Below are positions 26,877 through 35,366 of a stretch of DNA of 64,000 bases, in pieces (position 1 is the stretch's first letter; every line of letters starts with the position of its first letter). The DNA is from a virus: IMG/VR virus record IMGVR_UViG_3300032223_002658, positions 1-64,000 of that record. One strand, 5' to 3'. Made by a program: the position numbers and the translations under genes. The notes under the pieces are model-generated. The model did no database searches. It had not been told where the DNA came from and was given only the letters and a program-made list of their open reading frames with translations.

Positions 26877-27039
26877 CGGTTGTAAATCCTTCAAATTTTC
26901 CTAAATTTCGAGATGCTTTTGTTTTATTGTCCATCTCTTTTGCAATATCATCAGCCAAAGTATCAAGAAGGCCAGGGGCCTGTAATAAACCCCTGGCCTT
27001 CAAGATCTCAAGAACTTTTAAGATTTTAATTGATGACAT
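26866..27039 (-). CDS. 57-aa hypothetical protein between ssb and the sugar genes
   Basis: A short frame, MSSIKILKVLEILKARGLLQ at the start and EGFTTGEQ at the end, mostly helical with a charged C-terminal half. Its ATG overlaps the ssb stop (TAATG) and its stop overlaps the GTG of the glycosyltransferase, so it fills the junction exactly as a coupled gene would. A 12-bp perfect hairpin lies inside it. The function is unknown; it may matter mainly as the carrier of that hairpin. Confidence 0.6.
   Translation of the reverse strand: MSSIKILKVLEILKARGLLQAPGLLDTLADDIAKEMDNKTKASRNLGKFEGFTTGEQ
26967..27001 (-). other. Perfect 12-bp hairpin inside the 57-aa gene
   Basis: GAAGGCCAGGGG (26967-26978) pairs perfectly with CCCCTGGCCTTC (26990-27001) around an 11-nt loop. 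On the minus-strand RNA it is followed by a moderately U-rich stretch (TTGATACTTT), not a full tract. It sits between ssb and the glycosyltransferase genes and could be an attenuator or processing site rather than a full terminator. Confidence 0.6.
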
Positions 27040-27473
27040 TAGAATGGAATGTCTTCAAGATTCTTTTCACTGCTTTTGCCAGAACTTACCTTCTTTGAAG
27101 GCTTCTGTACTGACTTTTCTGATGACTGAGCGTTATCAGAATTTCTTCTCTGCAGGAATTCAAAATCCTCAATGCTTACGAGAATCTTGCTTCTCTTTTC
27201 ACCGTCCTTGTTTTCCCAATTTTCTTGCTTAAGGTGACCCTCAACGAGAATTGGATCTGACTTCTTGACATACTCAGCGATTACGCCAGCTCTTGGACCC
27301 CACATTTCACAATCAATATACGTGGTGTCTTCCTTCTTTTCGCCAGACTTTGTGGTGTAGCGTCTGTTGATCGCCATTCTAAAGCGAACAACATTATTGC
27401 TTTCACCGATTTCCTTTAGTTCTGGATCTGTTACTAAGTTACCTACTAATACGACTTTGTTGAAATTTGACAT
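27039..27473 (-). CDS. ssb: Single-stranded DNA-binding protein
   Basis: A 144-aa SSB that would coat ssDNA during replication. The OB fold is clear: FNKVVLVGNLVTDPEL at residues 4-19, VVRFRMAINRRY near 28, then strands with the conserved Trp (CEMWGPRA) and LVEGHLKQENW. After residue 110 there is a Ser/Lys/Gln linker and the acidic tip LEDIPF that recruits partner proteins. The length is normal for a short bacterial or phage SSB. A TATAAC box lies upstream (27489-27494). It follows the polymerase half and precedes the sugar genes. Confidence 0.97.
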   Translation of the reverse strand: MSNFNKVVLVGNLVTDPELKEIGESNNVVRFRMAINRRYTTKSGEKKEDTTYIDCEMWGPRAGVIAEYVKKSDPILVEGHLKQENWENKDGEKRSKILVSIEDFEFLQRRNSDNAQSSEKSVQKPSKKVSSGKSSEKNLEDIPF

Positions 27474-27521
27474 GTTTTACCTGTGTTATATTCTAGAACG
27501 ATTATTTGTGTTTTTAATCAA

Positions 27522-29057
27522 TCAATTTATTTCTATTAAAGATTCTACGCACCATCCACTTCCTGTCCCTTTAATTGTCAACTCATATTTACCATCCTTT
27601 CTTATCTTATTTTTATATTTAGCATAAGCGCTTGGAAACATAACCATTCTTATGCTTCCAGTCGCGTCAGCAATATTCAATTGACACATTTCTTGACCAG
27701 GGTTTTCGCCCTTTTTTGTGACAGTGAATTCAACATCAACCACGGATGCTATTACTCTTTTTGCAACACCTCTATTGTTTCTTAGCATCCTATAGCAGTC
27801 CTTACAAGTAAACTCAGTTATATCTTTGTAAGAATCAACGGCGCTGCAAGTCATAGATATTCCAAGAAGCTCCTGCTCATTTAATGCTTTCCAGTCAGAT
27901 GTATCTGTTGATTTTACATCGATGGCCTCGGCTTCAGATTTCACAATCTGCTTTCTTGGCTTTGTACTTACCATAACAGCACAGTCTAACATTGCTTTTT
28001 TAATTATATCAACAGAATTTCCGTCAGAAATATTTTCAATTATGTATTTTGTCTCTCTTACTGTGAGTTGATTCATTGCCGAAACAACATCAAGCATGCA
28101 TTTTCTTGAAAGCCCATAACAATCACATGCACCGCTCTTGATCAAAGACTCCACACCAAGAGATCGAATAGAATCGTTTTCTCTAAAAGAAAGTTTGATG
28201 AACTGAGAGAATGTTGAAGGACGCTCATTATTTATAATAGACCAATCCTTTTCGCCAAATTGTTTGATATGGCAAAGGCCATATATGATTGAGCTTTTAC
28301 CATCTTTATTTAAAATCTTGAAGTCTTTTGATGACTCAATGATTGAGGGTGGTATGATTGATATGCCGTTCATCTTTGCCTCATTAATCATATCATGAAG
28401 CTCTTCTCTTGGCTTTTGTCTAGCTTTAGAATATGTCAAATATGTGCAGTAAAATTCGTAAGGAAAGTTCGCTTTTAGATACGCTGTGCGATATGACCAA
28501 ACAGCATATTTTTTTGCATGAGCATCGTTGAAAGCATATCTTCCTGCGCTCTCAATCATGGAGAACAGCTTTTCAGCCAAATCTTTGTCTTTTCCATTTT
28601 TAATACATCCATTGACAAATTTTTCTCTCAGATCATTAATGACTTTATAGTCTTTTTTACCGATGCCTTTTCTTAGTTTGTCTACAATTACCAATCTATC
28701 AATATATGGAAAATCTCTCCAAGCTATTTCTCCACCAAATTTCATTAGCTGCTCTTGATAAATAAGAACACCCATAGTTGGATTCAAAATGCGATCAACA
28801 TCGTCATCGCCAAATTTATTCGGCGGTTCTTTTCCATTTTTTACTCTAGAATACATTTCAGTCATGCCTGATTCAAGACATGCTGGTCTAATTAAAGCAA
28901 GAACAGCACTAAGCTCATTTATGTTCTTTGGTTTAATCTTTGATGCCCACTGCTTTCCAAGCTCACTTTCAAGTTGAAAAACACCGCCAGTATTTCCAGA
29001 CTGTATGAGCTTCCACGTTTTTTCGTTTTTAAAATTAATTGCGTCTATGTCAAGCAT
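27522..29057 (-). CDS. dnaE (C-half): DNA polymerase III alpha subunit, C-terminal half (fingers to OB fold)
   Basis: A 511-aa protein that corresponds to DnaE from just after the palm: GGVFQLESELGKQW near residue 21, LALIRPACLESGM near 52, GVLIYQEQLMKF near 94, then the fingers motif YAFNDAHAKKYAVWSY near residue 172, a helix-hairpin region and an OB fold at the end (CQLNIADATGSIRM). The three catalytic Asp are not here but in the gene at 39489-41375. The two genes together give 1139 aa, close to a full DnaE. Its ATG overlaps the exonuclease stop by 8 nt. No intein sequence is present at its start. Confidence 0.95.
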   Translation of the reverse strand: MLDIDAINFKNEKTWKLIQSGNTGGVFQLESELGKQWASKIKPKNINELSAVLALIRPACLESGMTEMYSRVKNGKEPPNKFGDDDVDRILNPTMGVLIYQEQLMKFGGEIAWRDFPYIDRLVIVDKLRKGIGKKDYKVINDLREKFVNGCIKNGKDKDLAEKLFSMIESAGRYAFNDAHAKKYAVWSYRTAYLKANFPYEFYCTYLTYSKARQKPREELHDMINEAKMNGISIIPPSIIESSKDFKILNKDGKSSIIYGLCHIKQFGEKDWSIINNERPSTFSQFIKLSFRENDSIRSLGVESLIKSGACDCYGLSRKCMLDVVSAMNQLTVRETKYIIENISDGNSVDIIKKAMLDCAVMVSTKPRKQIVKSEAEAIDVKSTDTSDWKALNEQELLGISMTCSAVDSYKDITEFTCKDCYRMLRNNRGVAKRVIASVVDVEFTVTKKGENPGQEMCQLNIADATGSIRMVMFPSAYAKYKNKIRKDGKYELTIKGTGSGWCVESLIEIN

Positions 29058-29691
29058 TGTTGGTTATCTTGATTTTAGGTCTGATCTTAAAGTTCATAAA
29101 TGACATGTATCGCTTAAACATTTCTGCTGTTATTAGAACATCTTCAAGAGCGTCATGTGTATCTGAAGTGCGCTTCATTCCTAAAAGTTCTGCATAAGTA
29201 TCAAGTCTATTATTTTTCAGATTGTCTCTTCCAAATATTGAAAACATCAGAGGCATCATGTCAAGTTTTATATTTGACCACGGGCAATCGTTTCTGCCAT
29301 TAATGATCTTGTATTTTCTCATCCAATATTCAACAAACTTATCATCAAATCCAGTATTGTTAAAGCCAACAACTATTGGATAGTTCCATGGGTTTTCCGA
29401 TGGGTTCGATATAGCAAGATACTCTTTAAATTTTCTTAGCGCTGTTTTTGGATGCACACCATTTTCTTTTGCATTAGTCCACAGGCTTTCTCCGATTACC
29501 TCTATTGCTTTTGCGTCTGCTTTTTCAGGACTTTGTGGTTGTACGATCACTGTAAATGGCTCAATGGTATTTGAAACCTCATAATCAGAATAGTTCAATG
29601 TTACTGCTGCTATTTGGACTATTTCGGCGCCATTTTCATAATCAAGGCCGCTTGTTTCAATATCATAAACAACGAAATTTCTTTTATTCAC
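29050..29691 (-). CDS. dnaQ-like: DEDDh 3'-5' exonuclease, Pol III epsilon-like
   Basis: A 213-aa proofreading-type exonuclease. ExoI is YDIETSG at residues 9-15, ExoII is GFNNTGFDD near 108-116 and ExoIII is HDALEDV near 178, giving the D-E-D-D-H set. It overlaps the polymerase C-half gene by 8 nt, which strongly suggests that it proofreads for the split polymerase. The GTG start is supported by a TACAAT box exactly 5 nt upstream. It is the first gene of the 10 kb leftward operon. Confidence 0.95.
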   Translation of the reverse strand: MNKRNFVVYDIETSGLDYENGAEIVQIAAVTLNYSDYEVSNTIEPFTVIVQPQSPEKADAKAIEVIGESLWTNAKENGVHPKTALRKFKEYLAISNPSENPWNYPIVVGFNNTGFDDKFVEYWMRKYKIINGRNDCPWSNIKLDMMPLMFSIFGRDNLKNNRLDTYAELLGMKRTSDTHDALEDVLITAEMFKRYMSFMNFKIRPKIKITNNA

Positions 29692-29696
29692 ATTCG

Positions 29697-29705
29697 ATTG
29701 TAGGT
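29697..29705 (-). promoter_or_regulatory. ACCTACAAT promoter of the polymerase/sugar operon
   Basis: On the minus strand ACCTACAAT is followed by CGAAT and the GTG start at 29691, 5 nt after the TACAAT hexamer. The same ACCTACAAT occurs before the genes at 53112 and 54134. It is back-to-back with the plus-strand promoter at 29709. Confidence 0.6.
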
Positions 29706-29708
29706 GTG

Positions 29709-29717
29709 GTGTATTAG
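29709..29717 (+). promoter_or_regulatory. GTGTATTAG promoter, leaderless spacing
   Basis: GTGTATTAG followed by TATTG and the ATG at 29723, 5 nt from hexamer to start codon. It is divergent to the ACCTACAAT box, with 9 nt between the two hexamers. Confidence 0.6.
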
Positions 29718-29722
29718 TATTG

Positions 29723-30349
29723 ATGGGTTCTAGCGATCAAGTCATAAAAAAACATTTAAACGCTGTAGCTAAACAGGTTGTTGGTCCTCCAACTAGAACT
29801 AGACCTGATGAACCAAATATGCCATTAGAAACAAGTCCAGGATCGTGGACAGATACAACACCATCATCGTGGCAATTTTCGATTCAAGATCTTTTGGCGG
29901 CTCTTTATAACGGAATAACATCTTTGAGACTGTATATTGAAAGATGGCTTGTTAGTCTCGGAATGTCAAGAAATGTTGCAAAAATAATAACTCTTAATTT
30001 AACACTAAGCGCAGAAACTATATTTCAGTTTGCTTACTGGGTTATAAGACCACAAACAACAAATCTGCCAAGAGAGTTATTTCTTAGTTTGCTGGGGTCA
30101 ATTTTGGATGCAATAAGTCCAACCGGACGTACTGGGATTGATGATGCCGCATGGGATACGTTTTATTATTTTGATCATAGAGGGGTATTTTTCTTTGGCG
30201 ATATTGTGGCAGCTATACAAAGAGGATGGACAATAAATCAAATAATAGAGTGGCTACAATTTTTGATCTCAAAGGGAAACGACTATTACTATAATTGGCC
30301 AGATACTCCAGAGCAAGCTCAAGAAGAAATGGATTTATACAAAGATTAA
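29723..30349 (+). CDS. Hypothetical accessory protein with a hydrophobic central helix
   Basis: A 208-aa protein with an N-terminal amphipathic segment (MGSSDQVIKKHLNAVAKQVV), a Pro/Thr-rich linker, and helices with hydrophobic stretches (residues about 85-105 and 120-135). It ends with an acidic tail. The start follows the promoter by 5 nt. It leads a plus-strand cassette of tagged Cys-rich proteins. I do not recognise its family. Confidence 0.5.
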   Translation: MGSSDQVIKKHLNAVAKQVVGPPTRTRPDEPNMPLETSPGSWTDTTPSSWQFSIQDLLAALYNGITSLRLYIERWLVSLGMSRNVAKIITLNLTLSAETIFQFAYWVIRPQTTNLPRELFLSLLGSILDAISPTGRTGIDDAAWDTFYYFDHRGVFFFGDIVAAIQRGWTINQIIEWLQFLISKGNDYYYNWPDTPEQAQEEMDLYKD

Positions 30350-30357
30350 GGTAAAAA

Positions 30358-30741
30358 ATGTCAATAGAAAAATCAATAGCAAAGTTTATATCAAAATTAC
30401 AAAATACACCAACTTCTTTGGAAAACACTGGTTCTCAATCTCGTCAGTGTAATAATCCAACAGCTTCTATTAATGAACTAGACAAGATAACGTATCCAAA
30501 CACACCAAGAGGAGCTTGCTGCTCTCTTGGTTTATGTTTTGAAGATACTAGCGCTAAGAGCTGCAGCTGGAGGATTTCGGTACACGGAGCTAGTCAGGGT
30601 TATTGGTTTGAGGGACAGCGTTGCGTTGGAGAATCTATACTTTGTCATAATGCTCTTGAAAATGGTGGAACAATACTGCAGCCAATGACAGAAAAAGAAG
30701 AAAGCGCTTATTTAAGAAATATAGGATGCATAAAATCTTAA
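30358..30741 (+). CDS. Tagged Cys-rich protein with a GACC motif
   Basis: A 127-aa protein with two parts: the MSIEKSIAKFISKL tag at residues 1-14, an Asn/Ser/Thr linker, and a Cys-rich domain beginning RGACCSLGLCFED near residue 51. The spacing GACC...C....C....G.WF.G..C is like the GACC module at 60318. AGGT lies 5 nt before the ATG. The Cys pattern suggests a disulfide-bonded or metal-binding exterior domain. Probably a virion or secreted accessory protein. Confidence 0.6.
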   Translation: MSIEKSIAKFISKLQNTPTSLENTGSQSRQCNNPTASINELDKITYPNTPRGACCSLGLCFEDTSAKSCSWRISVHGASQGYWFEGQRCVGESILCHNALENGGTILQPMTEKEESAYLRNIGCIKS

Positions 30742-30752
30742 CAGGTAAAATA

Positions 30753-31427
30753 ATGTCTATAGAACAATCAATAAACAAATTGGTAAAAGCAGTAAATCAA
30801 ACAGTTTTAGACAAAAAAATAACTCCAGAACAATATTTTGATGTAATTGCTTCGCCTTCATGCAAAAAACTTCTTGGTAAAGATGGTGCTCCAATTAAAA
30901 ATCCGCCTATAAATGATATTTGTGATGCGCTAAATGACAATAATACATGGATTAATCCTAAAAAATGTCCAGCATTTAATCCAATTGGACATAAGTGCTC
31001 TCCATCAGAAGTATTTATGTCAGAAGAAAAAATTCCATCAAATGGAAAATTAATAACATCAAAAGATGTTGCCAGGGCATGTGAAAATTATGCAAATGCA
31101 CAAGTGGCCGCAATAGACACAAGAGGCATGAGCCAATCTCAGATACAAGAAATAAAATCTAAAGCAAAATGCTCGTGCTACGACTATTCATTATATAGTC
31201 AGGAAAATGGCAGCGCTTGGCCAAAGGGAATAAAAGAGGCTTTAACAAATCCTGCGCCAAATAGTTTTATACCAGCTATATATCCAGGGCATTTATCTAT
31301 TCAAACATTAGATGCGTATAAAAATAATTGTAGCGCTTCACAAATTCATGATCTATGTATTGAAAATTCAATAGTGGTTAGAGATTGGAATCGCGCTTGT
31401 GGATTAATTGCAGCGCCAGAAAATTAA
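30753..31427 (+). CDS. Tagged Cys-rich hypothetical protein
   Basis: A 224-aa protein starting MSIEQSINKLVKAV, the third copy of the N-terminal tag. I choose the ATG at 30753 (preceded by CAGGT) over one at 30726, which would overlap the previous gene and hide the tag. The rest has about ten Cys spread along its length and a CSCYDY motif. Its stop codon overlaps the stop of the convergent metalloprotease gene. Function unknown. Confidence 0.6.
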   Translation: MSIEQSINKLVKAVNQTVLDKKITPEQYFDVIASPSCKKLLGKDGAPIKNPPINDICDALNDNNTWINPKKCPAFNPIGHKCSPSEVFMSEEKIPSNGKLITSKDVARACENYANAQVAAIDTRGMSQSQIQEIKSKAKCSCYDYSLYSQENGSAWPKGIKEALTNPAPNSFIPAIYPGHLSIQTLDAYKNNCSASQIHDLCIENSIVVRDWNRACGLIAAPEN

Positions 31428-32059
31428 CTTGATTTAATTATAGTACGCTCAATATCAGCTGGAACTTTTTTAAACTCTCCCCTTAAGGAGGGTTTAATTT
31501 TTCTAAGTATGTTTTTATTTTTTTCCAAAGATTCACCATACCATTTGCCGGTTTTGCACAACAGCAAATAATTGTATAATATTGCGGCGGCTTCTTTTTT
31601 GTATTGCCCAATATTTATTGGTAGGTTAAATTCTTTTATTGTCTTTATTGTGCGTCTTTCACAATTAAGCTCGCACATTATTGTTTTTCTGGTATAGATT
31701 TTTCTTAGTCTTTTATTGTAGGTTGCTTTTCCTGACTCCAGCATGGAAAGGTGGTAGTACGAATCACCACCGTTTCGCATGCTGGTGTCTTTGTATGTTT
31801 TGTCACCCTCTATCCACTGCATCATGTGAGAGTATTCATGAGCAAGCACAGAAACCCATTCTTCCTGAGTCTTTTCACCAGAAGCAACAACTAAAAGTTT
31901 TTTCTTTGGATGGTCATAAAAATATCCAGCACACAGAGAAGTTTCTCCTGGGCCTCGGACATTTTTTGATTTACTTATTTTTAATTTTACGCCGTGATTT
32001 CTAGCAACAGTTTTAACGTGTTTGATGAAGCGAGCGATGTTTTGATCTGCCTCTCTCAC
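31424..32059 (-). CDS. Zinc metalloprotease-like protein (HEYSH)
   Basis: A 211-aa protein with LAHEYSHMMQW at residues 72-82, an HExxH zinc site in a helix, following a strand-rich N-terminus. A third ligand is probably the Glu in MLESGKATYNKR about 30 residues later. No signal peptide is seen, so it would act in the cell or the virion. The GTG start is supported by a TATTAT box 5 nt upstream; an ATG two bases earlier on the same strand is followed at once by TGA. It stands alone between convergent and divergent plus-strand genes. Confidence 0.75.
   Translation of the reverse strand: MREADQNIARFIKHVKTVARNHGVKLKISKSKNVRGPGETSLCAGYFYDHPKKKLLVVASGEKTQEEWVSVLAHEYSHMMQWIEGDKTYKDTSMRNGGDSYYHLSMLESGKATYNKRLRKIYTRKTIMCELNCERRTIKTIKEFNLPINIGQYKKEAAAILYNYLLLCKTGKWYGESLEKNKNILRKIKPSLRGEFKKVPADIERTIIKSS
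31472..31504 (+). terminator. Plus-strand terminator embedded in the metalloprotease gene
   Basis: AAACTCTCC (31472-31480) pairs with GGAGGGTTT (31487-31495) with one G-T pair and a 6-nt loop, followed by AATTTTTCT. It lies 45 nt after the stop of the plus-strand cassette, inside the 3' coding end of the opposing gene. Confidence 0.75.
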
Positions 32060-32064
32060 ATCCT

Positions 32065-32073
32065 ATAATACAC
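32065..32073 (-). promoter_or_regulatory. GTGTATTAT promoter, leaderless spacing
   Basis: On the minus strand GTGTATTAT is followed by AGGAT and the GTG start at 32059, again 5 nt. It is divergent to the tail fibre promoter at 32132. Confidence 0.6.
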
Positions 32074-32131
32074 TTGTGTGTAAATGCACCAAGTTTAAAA
32101 CTCCACATACTTAAAGTTTCTTTTCTAGAAG

Positions 32132-32140
32132 GTGTATTAA
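32132..32140 (+). promoter_or_regulatory. GTGTATTAA promoter of the tail fibre gene
   Basis: GTGTATTAA, 7 nt before the ATG at 32148, with no Shine-Dalgarno between. The 58 nt between this and the minus-strand box at 32065-32073 hold no open frame. Confidence 0.55.
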
Positions 32141-32147
32141 AACTAGT

Positions 32148-33728
32148 ATGACAAAGATCAAGATAAAAAACTCCACGACAGCATCTGGAGTGCCAATAAG
32201 CGGAAGTTTGTTACGGGGTGAGCTAGCAGTAAATATCACAGATAAACTGCTTTTTGTTGGTGACGCATCAGGAAATCCAGTACAAATCACAAACCAGGGT
32301 GGTGCCGGGGCTGGTGTTTCTTCTTTAACTAGTAACCCTAGCGGAGTTTACGTTTCACAATCAAGTGGCGCAGTGACTTTAGGTCTTCAGACAAATGTTT
32401 TTGTGAGTGGTTCTTTAAGTGCAAGCGGAGTTCTTGATGGTGATCAATCTGCCATAAATGTGTACGCTGCACAAGGAACTGGTGGTTATTCTCAATGGAT
32501 GAAATTTAAAGATTACGGTGGGTATTATTCAAAAATAATGGGTTCTTATGATGGTGCAATGTATTTTCAAAACTCAGCCAACACTTGGAATTTTATTCCT
32601 AGCGGTGCTGCTGCTCAATCTGTTTCTTTAGATACTTCTGCGCTTACTGGATATATATTTAATAGCGCAAGTGTTGTGCAAATTGGAAATCAAAACACAA
32701 CCATCATACTCAATTCCACAGGCGTAATTGCTACTGGAGATTTGCGCGCGAATCACTTTATAGGCGACTTGGTTGGTGCTGTTGTTAAAGAGTGTAAGTA
32801 TACCGGAACTGGGACAGTACGAAGAGGAAATCCCATGTATATTACTGGTACTGTTGGTTCCAGCTATGTAATAGAAGTGCAGACTGCTCAGGCGAATGAT
32901 ATTAACAAACTAGCCGCTGTTGGTGTGATAGAACAACCGCTTGCGGCAAATGCTACTGGTCATATAATTCTTAATGGATCATTAAAAGATTTTGATACAT
33001 CATCATTTAACGTGGGGGATCTATTGTATGTTGGCGCAACTGGATGGATTACAAACATAAGACCAACTGGAGCGACACAGTTCGTTCAACCAGTTGGTCG
33101 TGTAGCAAGATCTCACCCAAATTTTGGTGAAATAATAGTAACAGTTCTTTCTGATGAGCAGCAGAATCCAAATACCCTTGCTGCATCTGGAACACTTATA
33201 CTTGGAACTCCAGATATTGTTACTCCACTTGCTGGCACAGGAACTGTGTTTAACACCAATGCCATTGCTATAAATATGGGTGGAGCGGCGTCACAACTTT
33301 CATTTGGCGCGGCATCATCAACATCGACTTTTAAAGGCTCAATAAATGCTACGGGTTCAATTTTCAACAATGGCCCAATCAATACCACAGGATATGTTTC
33401 TGCAGCAAGCGGATATCGTTTCACATCAAGCGCAGTAAACACTCAAACTGGTACTACTTATACTCTGCTATCAACAGATGATGGCAGAGTAATAACGATG
33501 AGCAATGCAAGCACAATAACCGTAACAGTACCAACAGGATTGAATGTTGGTTTTAATACTACAGTTATTCAACTTGGTGCTGGACAAGTAGTATTTGCAA
33601 CAGGAGCAGGAAGCCCAACTCTTAACAGTTACGGATCTGCCTTGAAAATAACTGGTCAATACGGAGCCGCTTCAATTATTTCATACGCATCAAACTCATA
33701 TAATCTAGCTGGAACACTATCAACATGA
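32148..33728 (+). CDS. Tail fibre protein with tropism-determinant-like N-terminus
   Basis: A 526-aa protein. Residues 1-50 (KIKIKNSTTASGVP, LLRGELAVN, KLLFVGDASGNP) resemble the N-terminal attachment module of phage tropism determinants. The middle has repeated Gly/Ser/Thr beta segments and a GDLLYVGATGW motif. The C-terminal 90 residues (YTLLSTDDGRVITM ... ITVTVPTGLNVG) form a beta module common at the ends of phage fibres. It is coupled to the next gene by ATGA. It probably contacts the host or carries a receptor-binding partner. Confidence 0.75.
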   Translation: MTKIKIKNSTTASGVPISGSLLRGELAVNITDKLLFVGDASGNPVQITNQGGAGAGVSSLTSNPSGVYVSQSSGAVTLGLQTNVFVSGSLSASGVLDGDQSAINVYAAQGTGGYSQWMKFKDYGGYYSKIMGSYDGAMYFQNSANTWNFIPSGAAAQSVSLDTSALTGYIFNSASVVQIGNQNTTIILNSTGVIATGDLRANHFIGDLVGAVVKECKYTGTGTVRRGNPMYITGTVGSSYVIEVQTAQANDINKLAAVGVIEQPLAANATGHIILNGSLKDFDTSSFNVGDLLYVGATGWITNIRPTGATQFVQPVGRVARSHPNFGEIIVTVLSDEQQNPNTLAASGTLILGTPDIVTPLAGTGTVFNTNAIAINMGGAASQLSFGAASSTSTFKGSINATGSIFNNGPINTTGYVSAASGYRFTSSAVNTQTGTTYTLLSTDDGRVITMSNASTITVTVPTGLNVGFNTTVIQLGAGQVVFATGAGSPTLNSYGSALKITGQYGAASIISYASNSYNLAGTLST

Positions 33729-34678
33729 TATCAATTCCATCTATAAAACCATTTGCTGTTCCATCGTCAATGTCAGAAAGTGCGACATTCGGAACTAAAA
33801 AATCAACAGGAACTTTTGGTGGGTTAAGTAGCGCTTATATGACATCATCAACAGGTTATTTTAAAGTTGAATGGTGGGATGGAACAAGCACGCAATATGG
33901 ATCTGGAGATCCAAATACAACATATAATATTACTAAATCTGTAGTTGCTCCTTACAATACTTCATCAGAAAAACTTTTCACGATGTATCCAACTGACTCT
34001 TCTGGCAAAAGAAAAGGGTATTTTATAGCTATCTATTTTTCATCCTTAGGTAATTGTCCCGTTTCATCTTCTGATGTTACAAAATGCAGACGTTTAAATA
34101 CTCTCACACTTGTTGGACCACTCACATCATATACTCACAATCCAAACTTACAATACTTAACAATATCAAATAGCTCTTTAACATCTTTGTCATTTTCAAA
34201 GGATACAGTTTTAGACGGCCTTATATTTGTAAGTAATAGTTCTGCGACAAACGTAAATTTAGCGAATTGTCCAGTGCTTACAAGCGTAGATCTTTCAAGT
34301 AATTCATCACTAACATCAATTTCTAATATAACATCTTGCACATATCTTTATTCTTTCATATGCTCTGGAAGCACAGGAATAACATCACTTTCATTCTCTG
34401 GTTTAATGTATTTAGTATGGATAAATGTAAGTAGCTGTGCTCTTACTTCTATCAGAGCAGCAGGATGTAATCTTTATTTGTTATCAAATAATACATATTC
34501 ATCGTGGTTTGGTGGGGCTTGGTTGAGTGCAAATTCTTTAAATGCTGCAGCACTTAATCAATTTTACACAGATATTGGCCCAGCAAATGGAATAATACGT
34601 GTTGATGGAAATCCTGGAACCACATCAGATACTCCAACAATAGCAACAGGAAAAGGTTATACTGTCCTAGGAACTTGA
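33725..34678 (+). CDS. Leucine-rich-repeat-like tail fibre partner
   Basis: A 317-aa protein with about five repeats of 22-23 residues between residues 130 and 260, each with a core like L..L.(I/V).(N/S)SSLTSLSF. This is a leucine-rich-repeat solenoid of the Ser/Thr-rich bacterial type. It is ATGA-coupled to the fibre gene, so it may be the receptor-binding tip or an accessory subunit. The first 120 residues are Ser/Thr-rich without a recognised domain. Confidence 0.65.
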   Translation: MISIPSIKPFAVPSSMSESATFGTKKSTGTFGGLSSAYMTSSTGYFKVEWWDGTSTQYGSGDPNTTYNITKSVVAPYNTSSEKLFTMYPTDSSGKRKGYFIAIYFSSLGNCPVSSSDVTKCRRLNTLTLVGPLTSYTHNPNLQYLTISNSSLTSLSFSKDTVLDGLIFVSNSSATNVNLANCPVLTSVDLSSNSSLTSISNITSCTYLYSFICSGSTGITSLSFSGLMYLVWINVSSCALTSIRAAGCNLYLLSNNTYSSWFGGAWLSANSLNAAALNQFYTDIGPANGIIRVDGNPGTTSDTPTIATGKGYTVLGT

Positions 34679-34679
34679 A

Positions 34680-35330
34680 ATGCCATTATACTTCAAAACA
34701 CCAAACTATAGCATAGCGTTTATACCAAAAGTAGGATGCTCGTCATTATCATTTGCTGTCATTAAATCTTTTCAATCATATGAATCAGATTTAATAGACA
34801 ATGCTCATCTTCCAGATGGATCAACAGCAGAACAAATGATGTGGCAATGCTTAGTTGAACGAGAAAAATGGCCGTCAAAACAAATATTGGCTTTTGTCAG
34901 AGATCCAATAGAGCGATTCAAATCCGCAATGGCGCAAGTCAATCTTTCCGATGTAGATGGAACAATTAATTCAATACTAAATGATGAAAAAATAGAATGT
35001 GGAAAAAATGTTAAAAGGTTAATTTCTCTTAAGAATAATGGACATTTTAAACCGCAAATAATGTGGGTTGATGAAACAACAAAGTTGTATCGATTTCCAG
35101 ATCATATCAGCGAACTTTTTCAAGAGGCTGGAATGACGCAACAAATGCCATTAATAAATCAGAGTTCATTTCCAAAACCACAGTTAACATTTGAACAAAT
35201 AATTAAGCTTCAGGACATTTATGCAGAAGATATAACTCTTTATAACTCAATAACATCTCCAGGAATAATAACTGGAATGGTATCAGCAAATAGGCCTCAA
35301 AAACCAGAGGTCGTAATTGAAGAAGTGTGA
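34680..35330 (+). CDS. Sulfotransferase-family protein
   Basis: A 216-aa protein with the PAPS-binding motifs of sulfotransferases: IPKVGCSSLS at residues 15-24 (the 5'-phosphosulfate loop, usually PKxGxTS/T) and FVRDPIERFKSAM near residue 75 (the 3'-phosphate motif). It would move sulfate from PAPS to a sugar or protein acceptor. The length matches the short Sulfotransfer_2-type enzymes. It starts 1 nt after the LRR gene, so it may act on the fibre proteins or on surface glycans. The substrate is unknown. Confidence 0.8.
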   Translation: MPLYFKTPNYSIAFIPKVGCSSLSFAVIKSFQSYESDLIDNAHLPDGSTAEQMMWQCLVEREKWPSKQILAFVRDPIERFKSAMAQVNLSDVDGTINSILNDEKIECGKNVKRLISLKNNGHFKPQIMWVDETTKLYRFPDHISELFQEAGMTQQMPLINQSSFPKPQLTFEQIIKLQDIYAEDITLYNSITSPGIITGMVSANRPQKPEVVIEEV

Positions 35331-35351
35331 TTTTCGCCTGGATAAAACAAT

Positions 35352-35360
35352 GTGTATTAA
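35352..35360 (+). promoter_or_regulatory. GTGTATTAA promoter
   Basis: GTGTATTAA, 6 nt before the ATG at 35367, with no Shine-Dalgarno between. It starts the next three-gene block. Confidence 0.55.
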
Positions 35361-35366
35361 TTACAT

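Noticed and set aside
32062-32066. ATG start just upstream of the metalloprotease GTG
   Set aside because: This ATG is followed at once by TGA, so it codes for nothing; the GTG fits the 5-nt spacing.
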